A DNA stretch of 64,000 nucleotides from Humulus lupulus. Taxonomy: Eukaryota > Streptophyta > Magnoliopsida > Rosales > Cannabaceae. A program made the translations under genes and the position numbers. The DNA lies in the NCBI RefSeq assembly GCF_963169125.1, contig NC_084798.1, positions 197,651,481-197,715,480 of the forward strand, in the 5' to 3' direction. The notes under the pieces were generated by a model that did not search any database, was not told the DNA's origin, and was given only the letters and a program-made list of their open reading frames with translations. Below, piece after piece: positions 33,736 through 43,590 of this stretch (its first letter is position 1; each line of letters opens with the position of its first letter).

Positions 33736-34463
33736 CTGGTCGCCTATCGAACAAAAGAAAACACTTTAGAAAAGGCGACCCAAGCAGGAGGACGAAGCAA
33801 TTATTATTTACACGAGCTGAGGTAAGCCCAGCCCGTGGAGAGTGGAACCACGCAGTTCAATGAACACACGCATATGCTCCCAACAGATCCCAGGTTACTC
33901 GGAATTCATGTGTCAGGGGGCTCAGAGTAAAAATTTGCCTTGGGGGGGAAGTTCCAACAGGCAGAACGATGCAAAACCGCTTTTGAAGCGTATCCCCTAA
34001 GCTACCCGGTTTCGCACCCAAAAGTCCTAAAAATCCTAACCAGAAATTGTTCCTAAAGAAGCATCTTGAAACCCATACTCTAAGGCGATTTCCTACAACA
34101 AGTGTGCCCTAGTCTAAAAGGGGCTGTCACCCTCCTACCCTCACAACCCAGAAAACCCTTGGATGCGGCTACAGGAAAAATTCTCACCTAAACTACAGTG
34201 GCATGTTTTCAAAATGAACAGGGTCAGAAAACTTACAGTATATGGCTGGAAGGTAAACATGAGTGTTGCGTTGGTAGGAGCCTCGTCGATGCAGTAGCTT
34301 CCAAAGCTTTGGAGGAACTCTTGCGCCTAAGCTTCGAGAACAAGGAAAATGGTGGCAGTAGAGCCGAGGGTTTCATTCTTCTGAAAGTCAGAGAAGGAAG
34401 AAGGAAAGAGATTTGGGAAATATTTGAATGAAGGGGTGGTCCGTGCGTAGGATGGCCACCCCC
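33736..34463 (-). other. Presumed 5' leader of the antisense gene
   Basis: This stretch lies between the minus-strand TATA box and the first ATG of the antisense gene. Minus-strand sequence just downstream of the TATA box is rich in CTTTCC/CTTCTTCC, as in plant 5' leaders. A short frame at 34198-34431 on the plus strand has no domain. The ATG at 33735 is preceded by CAG, so an intron in the leader is possible but not shown. Confidence 0.4.
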
Positions 34464-34473
34464 CTTTTATATA
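34464..34473 (-). promoter_or_regulatory. TATA box of the antisense gene in D
   Basis: The minus strand reads CCCTTATATAAAAGGGG, with TATATAAAAG at 34473-34464. This is a strong plant TATA box, outside both LTRs, pointing towards the antisense gene and away from the LTR promoter. A start site near 34435 would give a leader of about 700 bases. Confidence 0.6.
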
Positions 34474-34720
34474 AGGGAAATATCACGCGAAGAAGGCTCT
34501 TGGATGGCCCTAGTGAGGGATCCGAGGCCTTCCACTCGAAATATGAAACGACGGCTGGGCAATAGGCTAGGCCATTTAATGCGGTTCTCGTAAAACGTAC
34601 CGTCACCACCCACGGCGTTCCACGTATCAGACGCCTGCACAAAAAGTGGAATGTGAAGGGTTGTAGGGAAGTCTAAAAGCCCCTACTGTGGTCTTCTATG
34701 TATGACGTCATATACCACGA

Positions 34721-34740
34721 GCAGGAGCTTGGGAGGCAGA
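34721..34740 (+). other. Polypurine tract of D
   Basis: GCAGGAGCTTGGGAGGCAGA abuts the 3' LTR start TGTACGCC at 34741. Confidence 0.75.
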
Positions 34741-35512
34741 TGTACGCCCTGGTTTTCCCACGGGCTGATTAGCAGGTCGAGCCTCGGACTAATCAAGGTT
34801 AGTCCGAGAACTTCCCCAGGTCATAGATTTTGTTTTCCAGGTCGTGGCTCATTTAGCTCGAGGTATCCTCAAGAACTCGCCAATGCTGCCCAAGACTGGG
34901 GGAAGGAGTCCTTAAGGCCGAAGGTTGGGTCAGTAAAGCAGCTCGTTGTGCGAGCTGATGCTCGTGGATCTTTGACCCTTTGTAAAGTCAACACACGCAA
35001 GATAAACGTGCCTATATCTGACATCACGTGTCTGATATCTCCCTGACTTCCCGGGCACGCATCAGGAGCATGCGCATTCAGACACCCACGGCTGGGTCGG
35101 GCCGTGCGGCCCATTATCTCCTTACATACTGATTAGACCACACTTATGTGTCAGGTTTAGGAATTAATCATAAATATTACAAAGTTGATATGACCAATGG
35201 TAAGGTCACGTGATGACCTCCCTACCAACTTCCAGGTGCCTTCTCCTATAAATATGGGGACCCTGGGAGTTGATAGGGGTTGGAAAAAATAGTCTCTGAA
35301 GAGCCATATACTTTGTAAACCAAATACCCAGAATACATCAATAATATGGACTAGTGGAGTAGAAGGATTTTAACCTTTGAACCACTTAAAAAACGTGTCT
35401 TGAGTCACATAGTTCATTCTCTAAGATTTCATATCTGTGACAGTTCTACTTTCAGCACTAATCCCTTTCTCTTCTTCTCTTAATTACCTGTTGGCGAAGA
35501 ACCACATCAACA
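34741..35512 (+). repeat. 3' LTR of D (772 bp)
   Basis: It has the same length as the 5' LTR with 12 substitutions and no gaps. It ends ACATCAACA, followed by GAGGT and then the rest of the 3' LTR of C. Confidence 0.95.
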
Positions 35513-35517
35513 GAGGT

Positions 35518-36537
35518 GTAGACCAAAGTTCTAGTTCATCCAAGGTATTCTTATCCTCAGGTTTAAATCCACTATAGTTCTTTTATTTTACTCTTCCATT
35601 TTTCTTTTAGAACATAACTCATTGTTATGACTTTTGGTTAGGTGTTTAAGTTCCTTGAAACATTAAGGTTTTTGGTAAGTTTCTACTTTGATGGTTTAGT
35701 TCTCTTTTTCATCTTCTTTCCTTTAGAAACTCATGGTTTTTACTGTTGGTTTTAGGAGTGTTCCAATTCCGTTCTTGTCTCCATATCCCGGTTTTTGGTA
35801 AGGAAAATAAGTTAGATTATATGTGTTTATATGATATGTTTTATGCGTTGATATGATATGTGATATGATATATGTTTTGTAATCACTTGGGCATATGATT
35901 TGCTTAGATAGCAAACCCCAAGAATTTTTATCATTATCGTGGTTTAGAGTTATGATTTACCCTACCTCGATTAGTAGACTGAGGACCTAGATGGGTTATC
36001 ATATACTATTTTGTGATCTAACCTACCTCAATTAGTAGACTGAGGACCTAGATGGTTTTAATGGTAATGAGTTAATGGTCATTAATATTGTAGTCCTATA
36101 TGATATACATTTTACGTCATATGTTTTATGATATATTTTTTGTAGATTTTCCTTGCTGGGCATTAGGCTCATTCCTTTTATTTTAGATGGTGCAAGAAAA
36201 TGAACTTGGAAGGTGGGACATATTCGTGGCAGCTTGGCATGTGTATTAGGGATGGACTGATTGAATGAACTACTGGAAGATCGAGGATGACGTTTTTTTC
36301 AAGTCTTTTAATTTATGTTTTATGTATTTCCACACTTAGTATTTAAACAATTGATTAAAGTTTATGTTTTTATGTTTTATGTACTAAAAAATGGGTACCC
36401 ATACCTTATTATGTATTTCGTACACAATTTTGGATGTTAAATAAAGTTATGTTATTTCTTATGTATGTATTCCAAAATAGTAGCTATGTTTAGTAGTTTT
36501 TAATGGTCTGAGATCTAGAATTAGTCGGGGCATTACA
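35518..36537 (+). repeat. 3' LTR of C, right part
   Basis: This resumes exactly after the GAGGT duplication (TGTAGACCAAAGTTC) and matches the second half of the 5' LTR, ending GGGGCATTACA at 36537. Compared with the 5' LTR it has a short deletion near 36060. The next five bases, GCAAC, are the right flank of C. Confidence 0.9.
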
Positions 36538-36542
36538 GCAAC

Positions 36543-36751
36543 AAAGTCCTAAATTCTCTAGCATACAAATCACAAGGTCTACACAAACGGTCTATCACTC
36601 TTGCAGATACAAACGAATGAGTAGCTCCTGAATCAATCAATGCAGTAAATGAAGAACCGGCACTAGAAATTTGACCTGTGGACAGAGGGACTAGCCTCAA
36701 CCGTGATTTGGGTCATGGTGAACACTCTAGCTGGAGTGAGGTTGTCACTCC
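36543..36751 (-). pseudogene. G1 protease start, beyond element C
   Basis: The minus strand encodes the retropepsin start with an intact L-I-D-S-G-A-T-H-S site (D-S-G-A codons at 36623-36634) and the following VSARVIDRLCRPCD. It joins to 12133-12582 once C is removed. A change of frame is needed between the segment before the site and the site itself, so it is already decayed. It ends at 36751, where element E is inserted. Confidence 0.75.
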
Positions 36752-38522
36752 TGTAACGTCCCAAATTCCCTAATATGGCTTAGTGCCTGGATTAGGAGGC
36801 CAGGAGGGAAATAATTGATTTAATGTGTTATTACATGATTATATGCATGATTATGTGGGTTGTATTATTATACGGTTGTATTTGTATAGTTATGTGCATG
36901 TATGTGATATATGGGTGAGACCACATTATTATGTGGTTATTTTTTTTTATCTATTTGGCATGAGACGATCCTAGGAAGCAAGTTAACAGTTTATTCATAA
37001 CGGGGTCAATTATCGAGCTCAGGATGAGCCTATGGGTAATTTGGTGCGTAGTACATTACTGGGATTGAGCGGGTAATGGGAAATGATTTGATAATTATTT
37101 GAGGATAGTGGGAGTAACGGGAATTGAGGGTCGTTTATTATGATTAACGGGGTAGGCAGTAATGATAAAATTTCCCTTGGGTGGCTTTAAGGGATTAGGT
37201 TGTCCCTAGGGGCATTTTAGTCATTTTAGGTTATGAGATAGAATTAACCAAAGGTTGGCTATAGAAAGAACCACAGAAAATAGGGCACTCTCTCTCTTCT
37301 ATCTTGATCTTACTAGTTTTCTCTCTCTCTCTCTCGATTTGATTTTGAAGCTTGGAGTTTAGGTGAATTGAAGCTAATTTGAGCTAGGTTCTTTATTGGG
37401 TGAAGCTTAGGGATACTTCAGTGATTGAGGTAATGATTCTAAGCTTGAACTTTGTAGTTTTTCCTCTATTTTTATGTTATTTATAAGCTTGAAAGTTTGA
37501 TCTTGGAATTGGGTATTTGGTGGTGTTTTAAGTGTTATAGAGCTTGGGTTTTACTGCTGGATTGGTTGTAATGTTGTGTTGAGGTTTGGTATTGATTTTG
37601 GGATTGTTTGGTAGTGTTTTTTGTTGAGTTTGAATTGAAGGAAATGCAGGGGAGCTGGGTTTGTGGGGTCAAGTCGCGGTTGTGTTCTTGGGCGCCCCGA
37701 CCTGAGCGAACCCCAGAGCCTTGTTGAGGCTCTGTGTGCATGACGCATTGTGACCCTCAAGGGTAAGTCACGGCCCGCCCTTGGCACCCAGACAGGGGGG
37801 CTGTATGTCTGGGAGGCACGCCACGACCCTTGGGGGCAGGTTGCGGCCCGCCTGTTTCTTTTTTGCCAGGCTTGATTTTACTTGGTTTTAAGAGCGGGTT
37901 TTTAGACATTAAGGCTCGAGATCGAATCTACTACCCGGTTTGGTAGAATTCAATGTCCCAGGGGCTAAGACTTTGTCTAGGAATATTTTATTACTCATTT
38001 TATTGATGGATTTCATATTCGGTTGTGATCAGGTTACCGCTAAGGGCCTAAGGTCAGGATCGTGCTTAAGGGTCGTTCTTAACTTATTTTACGCTCGAGC
38101 TTGAGGTAAGAAAACGACACCCATTACGTGACATACATGATTGTTGATAAAGCATGTTGAGTGCTCTATATATGGATATCTGTTGCATCATGAATGCTTG
38201 GTTGCATTGTTTACTTGAGAAACGCACTGACTTATCAGTCAGAAACGACAATAGTGTTGAACATTGGTCGTAAAGCTCTAACTTACCGGTCATGAGCAGA
38301 AATAGTGTTAAGTATTGGTCGTAGGGCATTGACTTATGATTCAAAAACAGCAATAGTGTAGCAAGCACTGGTCGATATGATTAGATCTAATCAACATAGC
38401 ATTATACGCTCGTCTGACCCCATGGTCAAAGAAAACTAAAGCACTTGACTAGTCTATGGCTAGTTACTTAGAGCCAGGGCTAAAAGGCCTAGGTGACTTG
38501 ATGGTCACATGGCTTAGGGAAT

Positions 38523-38690
38523 AGGACCCCAGGATGACTTAATGGTCATCTATTCAGGGCACAGGACCCCAGGATGACTTAATGGTCATCTATTCAGAGC
38601 ACAGGACCCTAGGATGACTTAATAGTCATCTATTCGGGGCACATGACCCCAGGATTACTTAACAGACATCTATTAAGGGCACATGACCCT
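38523..38690. repeat. 40-bp tandem array, each unit with a hairpin
   Basis: Units repeat every 40 bp. The hairpin GATGACTTAATGGTCATC starts at 38533, 38573, 38613 and 38653 with increasing change in the last copy. A related hairpin GGTGACTTGATGGTCACA is at 38492-38509, where an A-T pair of the stem is replaced by G-C. Related repeats occur in reverse in E2 at about 62380-62560. Confidence 0.75.
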
Positions 38691-38728
38691 ATGATCATTT
38701 ATCAATACTTGTATACATGCAGTAATAA

Positions 38729-38779
38729 GTTTTCTTGTTGAGCCTCGACTCACGGATGCTATGTGGTGCAGGTAAAGGG
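38729..38779 (+). promoter_or_regulatory. Conserved LTR block with a splice-donor-like core (E copy)
   Basis: This block, with TTTTCTTG.TG near its start, CTCACGG.TGCTA in the middle and GGTGCAGGTAAAGG at the end, is kept in seven otherwise diverged LTRs of this window. CAG/GTAAAG is a consensus plant 5' splice site. In E a matching acceptor (TTATTGCAG, about 39561-39569) lies just before gag. Confidence 0.55.
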
Positions 38780-39154
38780 AAAGAAAAGCGTACCTAGCCT
38801 TGAGTGGAGAGCTTAGGTGGAGACATGTACATATGCGGCCGCTCGACCACCACGGCCAAGGTGTTTCCCAGGGGAACTAGGGTTTAACCCTATTTTTGCC
38901 GCTTAGGTCGGCAGATTGTAACTTTTGAACTGTAATGATCATTTTGGACTGTAAACAACTTTGTAAGCATTATTATGGGATCCCATGTACAGTTTAACAT
39001 TTTTACTAAAATATACATTCCTTTTGACCAAAAATTTAACCCTAGTCATTAATAACACTTAGATGCACGTTTATGGCCTAAATACTTGTTTAGCGAGTTA
39101 AGCACTATTTAAAGTACACAGTGTGACGGTCATGGCTATCCAGGTGTTACAACT

Positions 39155-39167
39155 TGGTACCAGAGTG
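39155..39167 (+). other. Primer binding site of E
   Basis: TGGTACCAGAGTG lies three bases after the LTR end. It matches the initiator tRNA-Met site of C except for substitutions, so it is probably a mutated version of the same site. Confidence 0.7.
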
Positions 39168-39360
39168 TGCCAAGGTTAAGGGTTCCTGTAGACTAGCTGG
39201 GCACGTACACTCGCCACTGAAGACAAGATCAACTCATGTTTCGGTAACTATTTATGTGGCTATGTGTTTAACTGATTAAATAGAATATAAATGTTTTACA
39301 TGTGTGCATGAGATACACTGACAGGGCCTGGCCCTTGACTGTTACATGATGAACAAGAAC

Positions 39361-39473
39361 GTGCTTATTAGCACTGATATTTCTAGAACATGCTTATTAG
39401 CATTGTTAATTCTTAATTGCTAAGTGTTAAATGTTAATTGTTATGTTTATGAATCGACATGCTTATTAGCATG
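39361..39473 (+). repeat. Three small hairpins in the E leader
   Basis: GTGCTTATTAGCAC (39361-39374), CATGCTTATTAGCATT (39389-39404) and CATGCTTATTAGCATG (39458-39473) share the loop TATT and stem GCT/AGC. In copy one a G-C pair replaces the A-T pair of the other copies. They lie between the primer site and gag, where RNA packaging or dimerisation signals are expected in retroelements. Confidence 0.6.
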
Positions 39474-39588
39474 ACTATTGAACGTGGATGAGTTTCTGCT
39501 TGATCTTGGACCGTGAGACGGCAAGAGGTTTAGTTATCACTACCTAACTGGCCTCATTGATTATTGCAGCAAGGTATAAGTTGAAAGT

Positions 39589-40659
39589 ATGCTTCCAAGA
39601 TAGGTAGATTCATCAGCTGGCTAGGAAGAGTAGGGCCAGAATGATAGACAGGGTTAGGATAATGACCAGGGTCAAACCCCTCAGCCAGCTCCTGAAAACT
39701 GACAACATTTGCATGCTGATTTGCAAGCTAGGGTAATGAGGCAGGAAGAAGAAATCCGCCTCTTGAGACAACAACAGGTTCTTGCAGGGAACATTTTGAT
39801 AGAGGCACCATCTGTAATGATGCCAACAGTTGAGCAGCCGCCAGAGGCTGGGAATAAATGGGAACCTCTTTATGAAAGGTTCAGGAAACAACACCCTCTA
39901 GTTTTTTAGGGTAATGCAGATCTGGCCAAGGCCGAGCAGTGGATGAGCATGGTTACAACCATCCTAGACTTTATGAGGGTTTCTGGTAATGAGAAAGTGG
40001 CTTGTGCCACATTTATGTTTCCGGAGGAAGCCCGAATTTGGTGAGAAGTGATATCCCAGACCAGAAATGTGAATGCCTTGAGTTGGGAAGAGTTTCAGAC
40101 TCTGTTTAATGAAAAGTACTATAATGATGCCACCAGGGCTGCAAAAGCTGAAGAGTTTAGCAAACTTTTTCAGGGGAGTTTTCCAGTGATTGGATATGCT
40201 TTAAAGTTTGACAGATTGGCAAAGTTTTATGGGGAATTGGTGCCCACTAATGGGACCAGAAGGGAGAGATTGCTCCAGGGGCTACAGCCTAGGATAACCC
40301 GTGATGTTTGTATTATCACCGTGCCAGGAGTGACTACTTATGCACAGGTGGTTGAGAAGGCGCTCACACCTAAGAGCGCAGAGAGCAAGATCTGGTGGGA
40401 TAATGCAACCAGAAGAGACTTTAGGAGGGTGGGACCTTCATTTATGAGTTTAGGTAAGGGCAGATGCCCTAGTGATCAGAAAAGGAAGGCTCCTGATGCA
40501 TTCCCATCTCCAGGCCCTAACAGGAGACCACGTGGTATTACAATGGGCCGTCAGGGTGGTAGTGAGGTCTGGAAAACTTTTCTTGAGTGCCCTAGATGCA
40601 AGAGGCGCCATTTAGGGGATTTTCGAGAAAGAGCCTACTTTTTATGCGAGGTAGTGTGA
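39589..40659 (+). pseudogene. E gag, degenerate
   Basis: The start chosen is the ATG at 39589, followed within a few codons by stops; the readable frame continues at 39709-39909 and 40048-40659 in one reading frame with three stops between. The gag core is clear (LSWEEFQTLFNEKYYND, then FDRLAKFYGELVPT). The zinc knuckle near 40590 has lost Cys residues (CPRCKRRHLGD, then LCEVV). A TGA at 40657-40659 ends the piece inside the knuckle region. Gag would package the element RNA; this copy cannot make a full protein. Confidence 0.8.
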
Positions 40660-40731
40660 CACTTGAGGAAAGATTTCCCGAGAGGAAGAAAGGAAGAGCC
40701 AAGAAAGGCGGACAGCTAGGCCCCAGCTTGA

Positions 40732-42505
40732 TTGTTTGCGTTGACTCAAGAAGAAGCTGAGGCTTTTCACTCAGTAGTCACAGGTCAGCCTTTTAGTGCT
40801 CGAACCTCTTATAGTGTTTTGATTAATTTTGGTGTTACACATTCTTTTGTTGCTAGTAGAATTATTGATAGACTGTGTAGACCATGTGATTATTATGTTG
40901 CGGGGTTCGTGACTTTATCACCCACTAGGGAGTTAGTAGTATTCAGGAGATGGATCAGATCATTGCCAGTGACTCTAGAGGGCAGAGAATTATCAATTGA
41001 TTTGATAAAGTTGGTTATGACCGACTTTGACATGATCTTAGGTATAAAATGGTTGGTGAAGTATAGGGCAACCATAGATTACAAAAGGAAAATGGTAACC
41101 TTTAAGCCTGAGGGTGAGGATCCTTTTGTGTTTGTTGGCATTGTGCAAGGACCTTGTATACCCATGATATCTATTCTGAGGGCTAGAGGTTTATTGCAAG
41201 GTGGTTGCATAGGATTCTTAGCCAGTGTGGTTGATACCACTCAGGTCATGTCAGTGGGACCAGAGGAGACCAGACTAGTCTGTGAATTTCTTGATGTGTT
41301 TCCAGAAGATTTACCAAGGTTGCCACCACACAGAGAGATTGAATTTGTGATTGAACTAGCACCAGGGATGAAGCCAGTGTATAGGGCACCTTATAGAATG
41401 GCCCCAGCAGAGTTAAAAGAACCAGAGGTACAGCTGCAAGAGCTGCTAGACTTGGGTTTTATTAGACGTAGTTTCTCATCGTGGGTGCACCAGTCCTGTT
41501 TGTGAAGAATAAAGATGGTTCTCTGAGGATGTGTATTGATTACAGAGAACTTAATAAGTTGAAAATTAAGAACAAGTATCATCTGCCAATGATAGATGAT
41601 TTGTTTGACCAGTTACAGGGTAAAAGAGTATTCTTAAAGATAGACCTTCGATGTGGTTGATACCACTCAGGTCATGTCAGTGGGACCAGAGGAGACCAGA
41701 CTAGTTTGTGAATTTCTTGATGTGTTTCCAGAAGATTTACCAAGGTTGCCACCACACAGAGAGATTGAATTTGTGATTGAACTAGCACCAGGGATGAAGC
41801 CAGTGTATAAGGCACCTTATAGAATGGCCCCAGCAGAGTTAAAAGAACCGTAGGTACAGCTGCAAGAGCTGCTAGAATTGGGTTTTATTAGATGTAGTTT
41901 CTCATCGTGGGTGCACCAGTCTTGTTTATGAAGAATAAAGATGGTTCTCTGAGGATGTGTATTGATTACAGAGAACTGAATAAGTTGACAATTAAGAACA
42001 AGTATCATCTGCCAATGATAGATGATATGTTTGACCAGTTACAGGGTGAAAGGGTATTCTTAAAGATAGACCTTCGATGTGGTTGATACCACTCAGGTCA
42101 TGTCAGTGGGACCAGAGGAGACCAGACTAGTCTGTGAATTTCTTGATGTGTTTCCAGAAGATTTACCAAGGTTGCCACCACACAGAGAGATTGAATTTGT
42201 GATTGAACTAGCACCAGGGATGAAGCCAGTGTATATGGCACCTTACAGAATGGCCCCAGCAGAGTTAAAAGAACCGAAGGTACAGCTGCAAGAGCTGCTA
42301 GACTTGGGTTTTATTAGACGTAGTTTCTCATCGTGGGTGCACTAGTCCTGTTTGTGAAGAATAAAGATGGTTCTCTGAGGATGTGTATTGATTACAGAGA
42401 ACTGAATAAGTTGACAATTAAGAACAAGTATCATCTGCCAATGATAGATGATCTGTTTGACCAGTTACAGGGTAAAAGGGTATTCTTAAAGATAGACCTT
42501 CGATA
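40732..42505 (+). pseudogene. E protease and N-terminal RT, with triplicated segment
   Basis: The frame follows gag in the same phase. The retropepsin site reads L-I-N-F-G-V-T (Asn codon 40825-40827), so the catalytic Asp is Asn and Ser is Phe; IDYKRKMVTF and the PR-RT linker (LPPHREIEFVIELAPG) follow. A one-base loss near 41490 shifts the frame inside SSW.APVLF. From 41228 a 426-bp segment covering linker and RT fingers occurs three times. Only the last copy continues into the rest of RT. The frameshift is present in all three copies, so it preceded the triplication. Confidence 0.85.
41228..42505 (+). repeat. 426-bp tandem triplication inside the E pol
   Basis: TGGTTGATACCACTCAGGTC starts at 41228, 41654 and 42080, exactly 426 bp apart; 426 is a multiple of three. 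Each unit runs from the PR-RT linker to the RT motif KIDLR. Copies are about 97% alike by eye, with private changes such as TATAGGGC, TATAAGGC and TATATGGC at the same place. The joints lie at GATGTGGTTG, where the two parent sequences share TGGTT. Confidence 0.95.
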
Positions 42506-43025
42506 TGGTTATCATCAGCTGAGGACCAAGGAGGGAGATATACTGAAGACTGCATTTCGTACCAGATATGGGCATTATGAGTTCTTAGTCATGTTCTATG
42601 GGTTGACTAATGCCCTAATTTCTTTTATGGATTTGATGAATAGAGTGTTCAAGGATTATTTGGACCAGTTTGTGATTGTCTTCATCGATGATATTCTGGT
42701 TTATTCTCAGTCAGAGTCAGAACATGAGCAACATCTGAAGTTGGTTCTACAGAGATTGAGGGAACATGGATTGTTTGCAAAATTCAAGAAGTGTGAATTC
42801 TGGTTATCTCAGGTAACTTTCCTTGGTCATATTGTCAGTAAGGAAGGGATCAAGGTGGACCCAACCAAGATTGAGGCGATTAGAGATTGGTCAAGGCCAA
42901 GGAATGTTTTAAAGGTTAGGAGTTTTCTTGGGTTGGCAGGTTATTACAGGCGGTTTATGGAAGGATTCTCAAAGATTTCTACTTCATTGATTGAACTGAC
43001 ATGCAAGAATCGAAAGTTTGTGTGA
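42333..43025 (+). pseudogene. E reverse transcriptase (fingers to connection)
   Basis: A 230-codon frame carries [25 protein letters not shown], the palm FIDDILVYS (FIDD codons 42681-42692), [10 protein letters not shown] and [11 protein letters not shown]. The catalytic aspartates are present. The substrate loop normally read as MPFGLTNAP is MFYGLTNAL here. A TGA at 43023-43025 ends it before RNase H. Confidence 0.9.
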
Positions 43026-43101
43026 TCAGACAAGTGTGAGAACAACTTCCAGGAATTGAAGCAAAGGTTGATTACAGCTCCAATTCGATCATGATAAGTT
43101 T

Positions 43102-43590
43102 GTGATATACAATGATGCCTCACATCAGGGTTTGGGCTATGTTCTTATGCAGGCAAGGAAGGTGATTGCTTATGCCTCATGCCAATTGAAAGAGTATGAA
43201 GAGAGATACCCCACTCATGATTTAGAGTTGGCATCAGTGATCTTTGCATTAAAGGTATGGAAGCATTACCTTTATGGAGAAAAGTGCGAGACATACACTG
43301 ACCATAAGAGCCTGAAGTACTTTTTCTCACAGAAAGATCTGAACATGAGACAAAGGCGTTGGCTGGAGTTAGTGAAGGATTATGATTGTGAGATCTTGTA
43401 TCACCCAGGAAAGGCCAACGTGGTAGCAGATGCTTTAAGCCGGAAGGGTCTGGGACAAATTTTCAAAGTGAGACTAATATCCAGAGAGTTAGCAGAGGAT
43501 ATGACCAGAGCTGGCATAGAGTTGTTGGTAGGCCAGTTGGCCAACATTACGTTACAGTCTACATTGTTGGAAACAATAAAGGAAGGTTAG
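43102..43590 (+). pseudogene. E RNase H domain
   Basis: A 162-codon frame carries [39 protein letters not shown] and [10 protein letters not shown]. The first catalytic Asp is present (N-D-A-S). A frameshift near 43080-43100 separates it from RT, and a TAG at 43588-43590 ends it before integrase. Confidence 0.85.

Larger units (their letters stand above)
23077..35512 (+). mobile_element. Tat-lineage Ty3/Gypsy retrotransposon D, nearly complete
   Basis: It is 12436 bp long with two 772-bp LTRs and a perfect GAGGT target duplication (23072-23076, 35513-35517). Inside are gag-protease (23904-27398), RT-RNase H-archaeal-type RNase H-integrase (27417-30227), a 119-bp tandem array, an antisense spliced gene (31145-33735) and a polypurine tract. 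The extra RNase H and antisense ORF region place it in the Tat lineage. No intron between protease and RT is seen, unlike Ogre. The LTRs differ at 12 of 772 positions (1.6%), 11 of them transitions, so it is the youngest datable insertion here. Confidence 0.93.
12583..36537 (+). mobile_element. Tekay/Del-type chromovirus C, plus strand, containing a Tat element
   Basis: The parts in order are 5' LTR (12583-14560), primer binding site, leader ORF (14692-15165), gag (17793-about 19060), protease, truncated RT, RNase H, integrase, chromodomain, polypurine tract (22127-22140) and 3' LTR (22141-23076 resuming 35518-36537). Flanking five-base sequences are ACAAC (12578-12582) and GCAAC (36538-36542), a target duplication with one mismatch. 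A solo LTR of its own family sits in its leader, and element D sits in its 3' LTR. Without those inserts it would be about 9.4 kb. All ORFs are broken. Confidence 0.85.
7464..36751 (-). mobile_element. Tekay/Del-type chromovirus G1, minus strand, interrupted and incomplete
   Basis: From right to left on the minus strand: protease (36543-36751 and 12133-12582), RT, RNase H, integrase, chromodomain, polypurine tract and 3' LTR (7464-9361). Element C interrupts it at 12582/36543 with flanks ACAAC and GCAAC. Element E interrupts its protease at 36751. Gag and the 5' LTR are missing; they would have lain to the right of E, where a deletion joint now exists. All coding parts carry stops and frameshifts. 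Confidence 0.75.
36752..39151 (+). repeat. 5' LTR of E (2400 bp)
   Basis: It begins TGTAACGTCCCAAATTCCC and ends CAGGTGTTACA. It contains a CT-rich tract (about 37288-37340), a GC-rich segment (about 37670-37860), tandem repeats of 51-53 bp (about 38222-38372) and 40 bp (38523-38690), and the conserved block at 38729-38779. No clear TATA box was found. Frames at 37535-37787 and 38084-38368 on the minus strand are not genes. Confidence 0.85.

Noticed and set aside
23077..35512. D as an Ogre-type element
   Set aside because: Ogre elements have an ORF before gag and an intron between protease and RT. D has neither; the gag-protease frame runs directly into RT.
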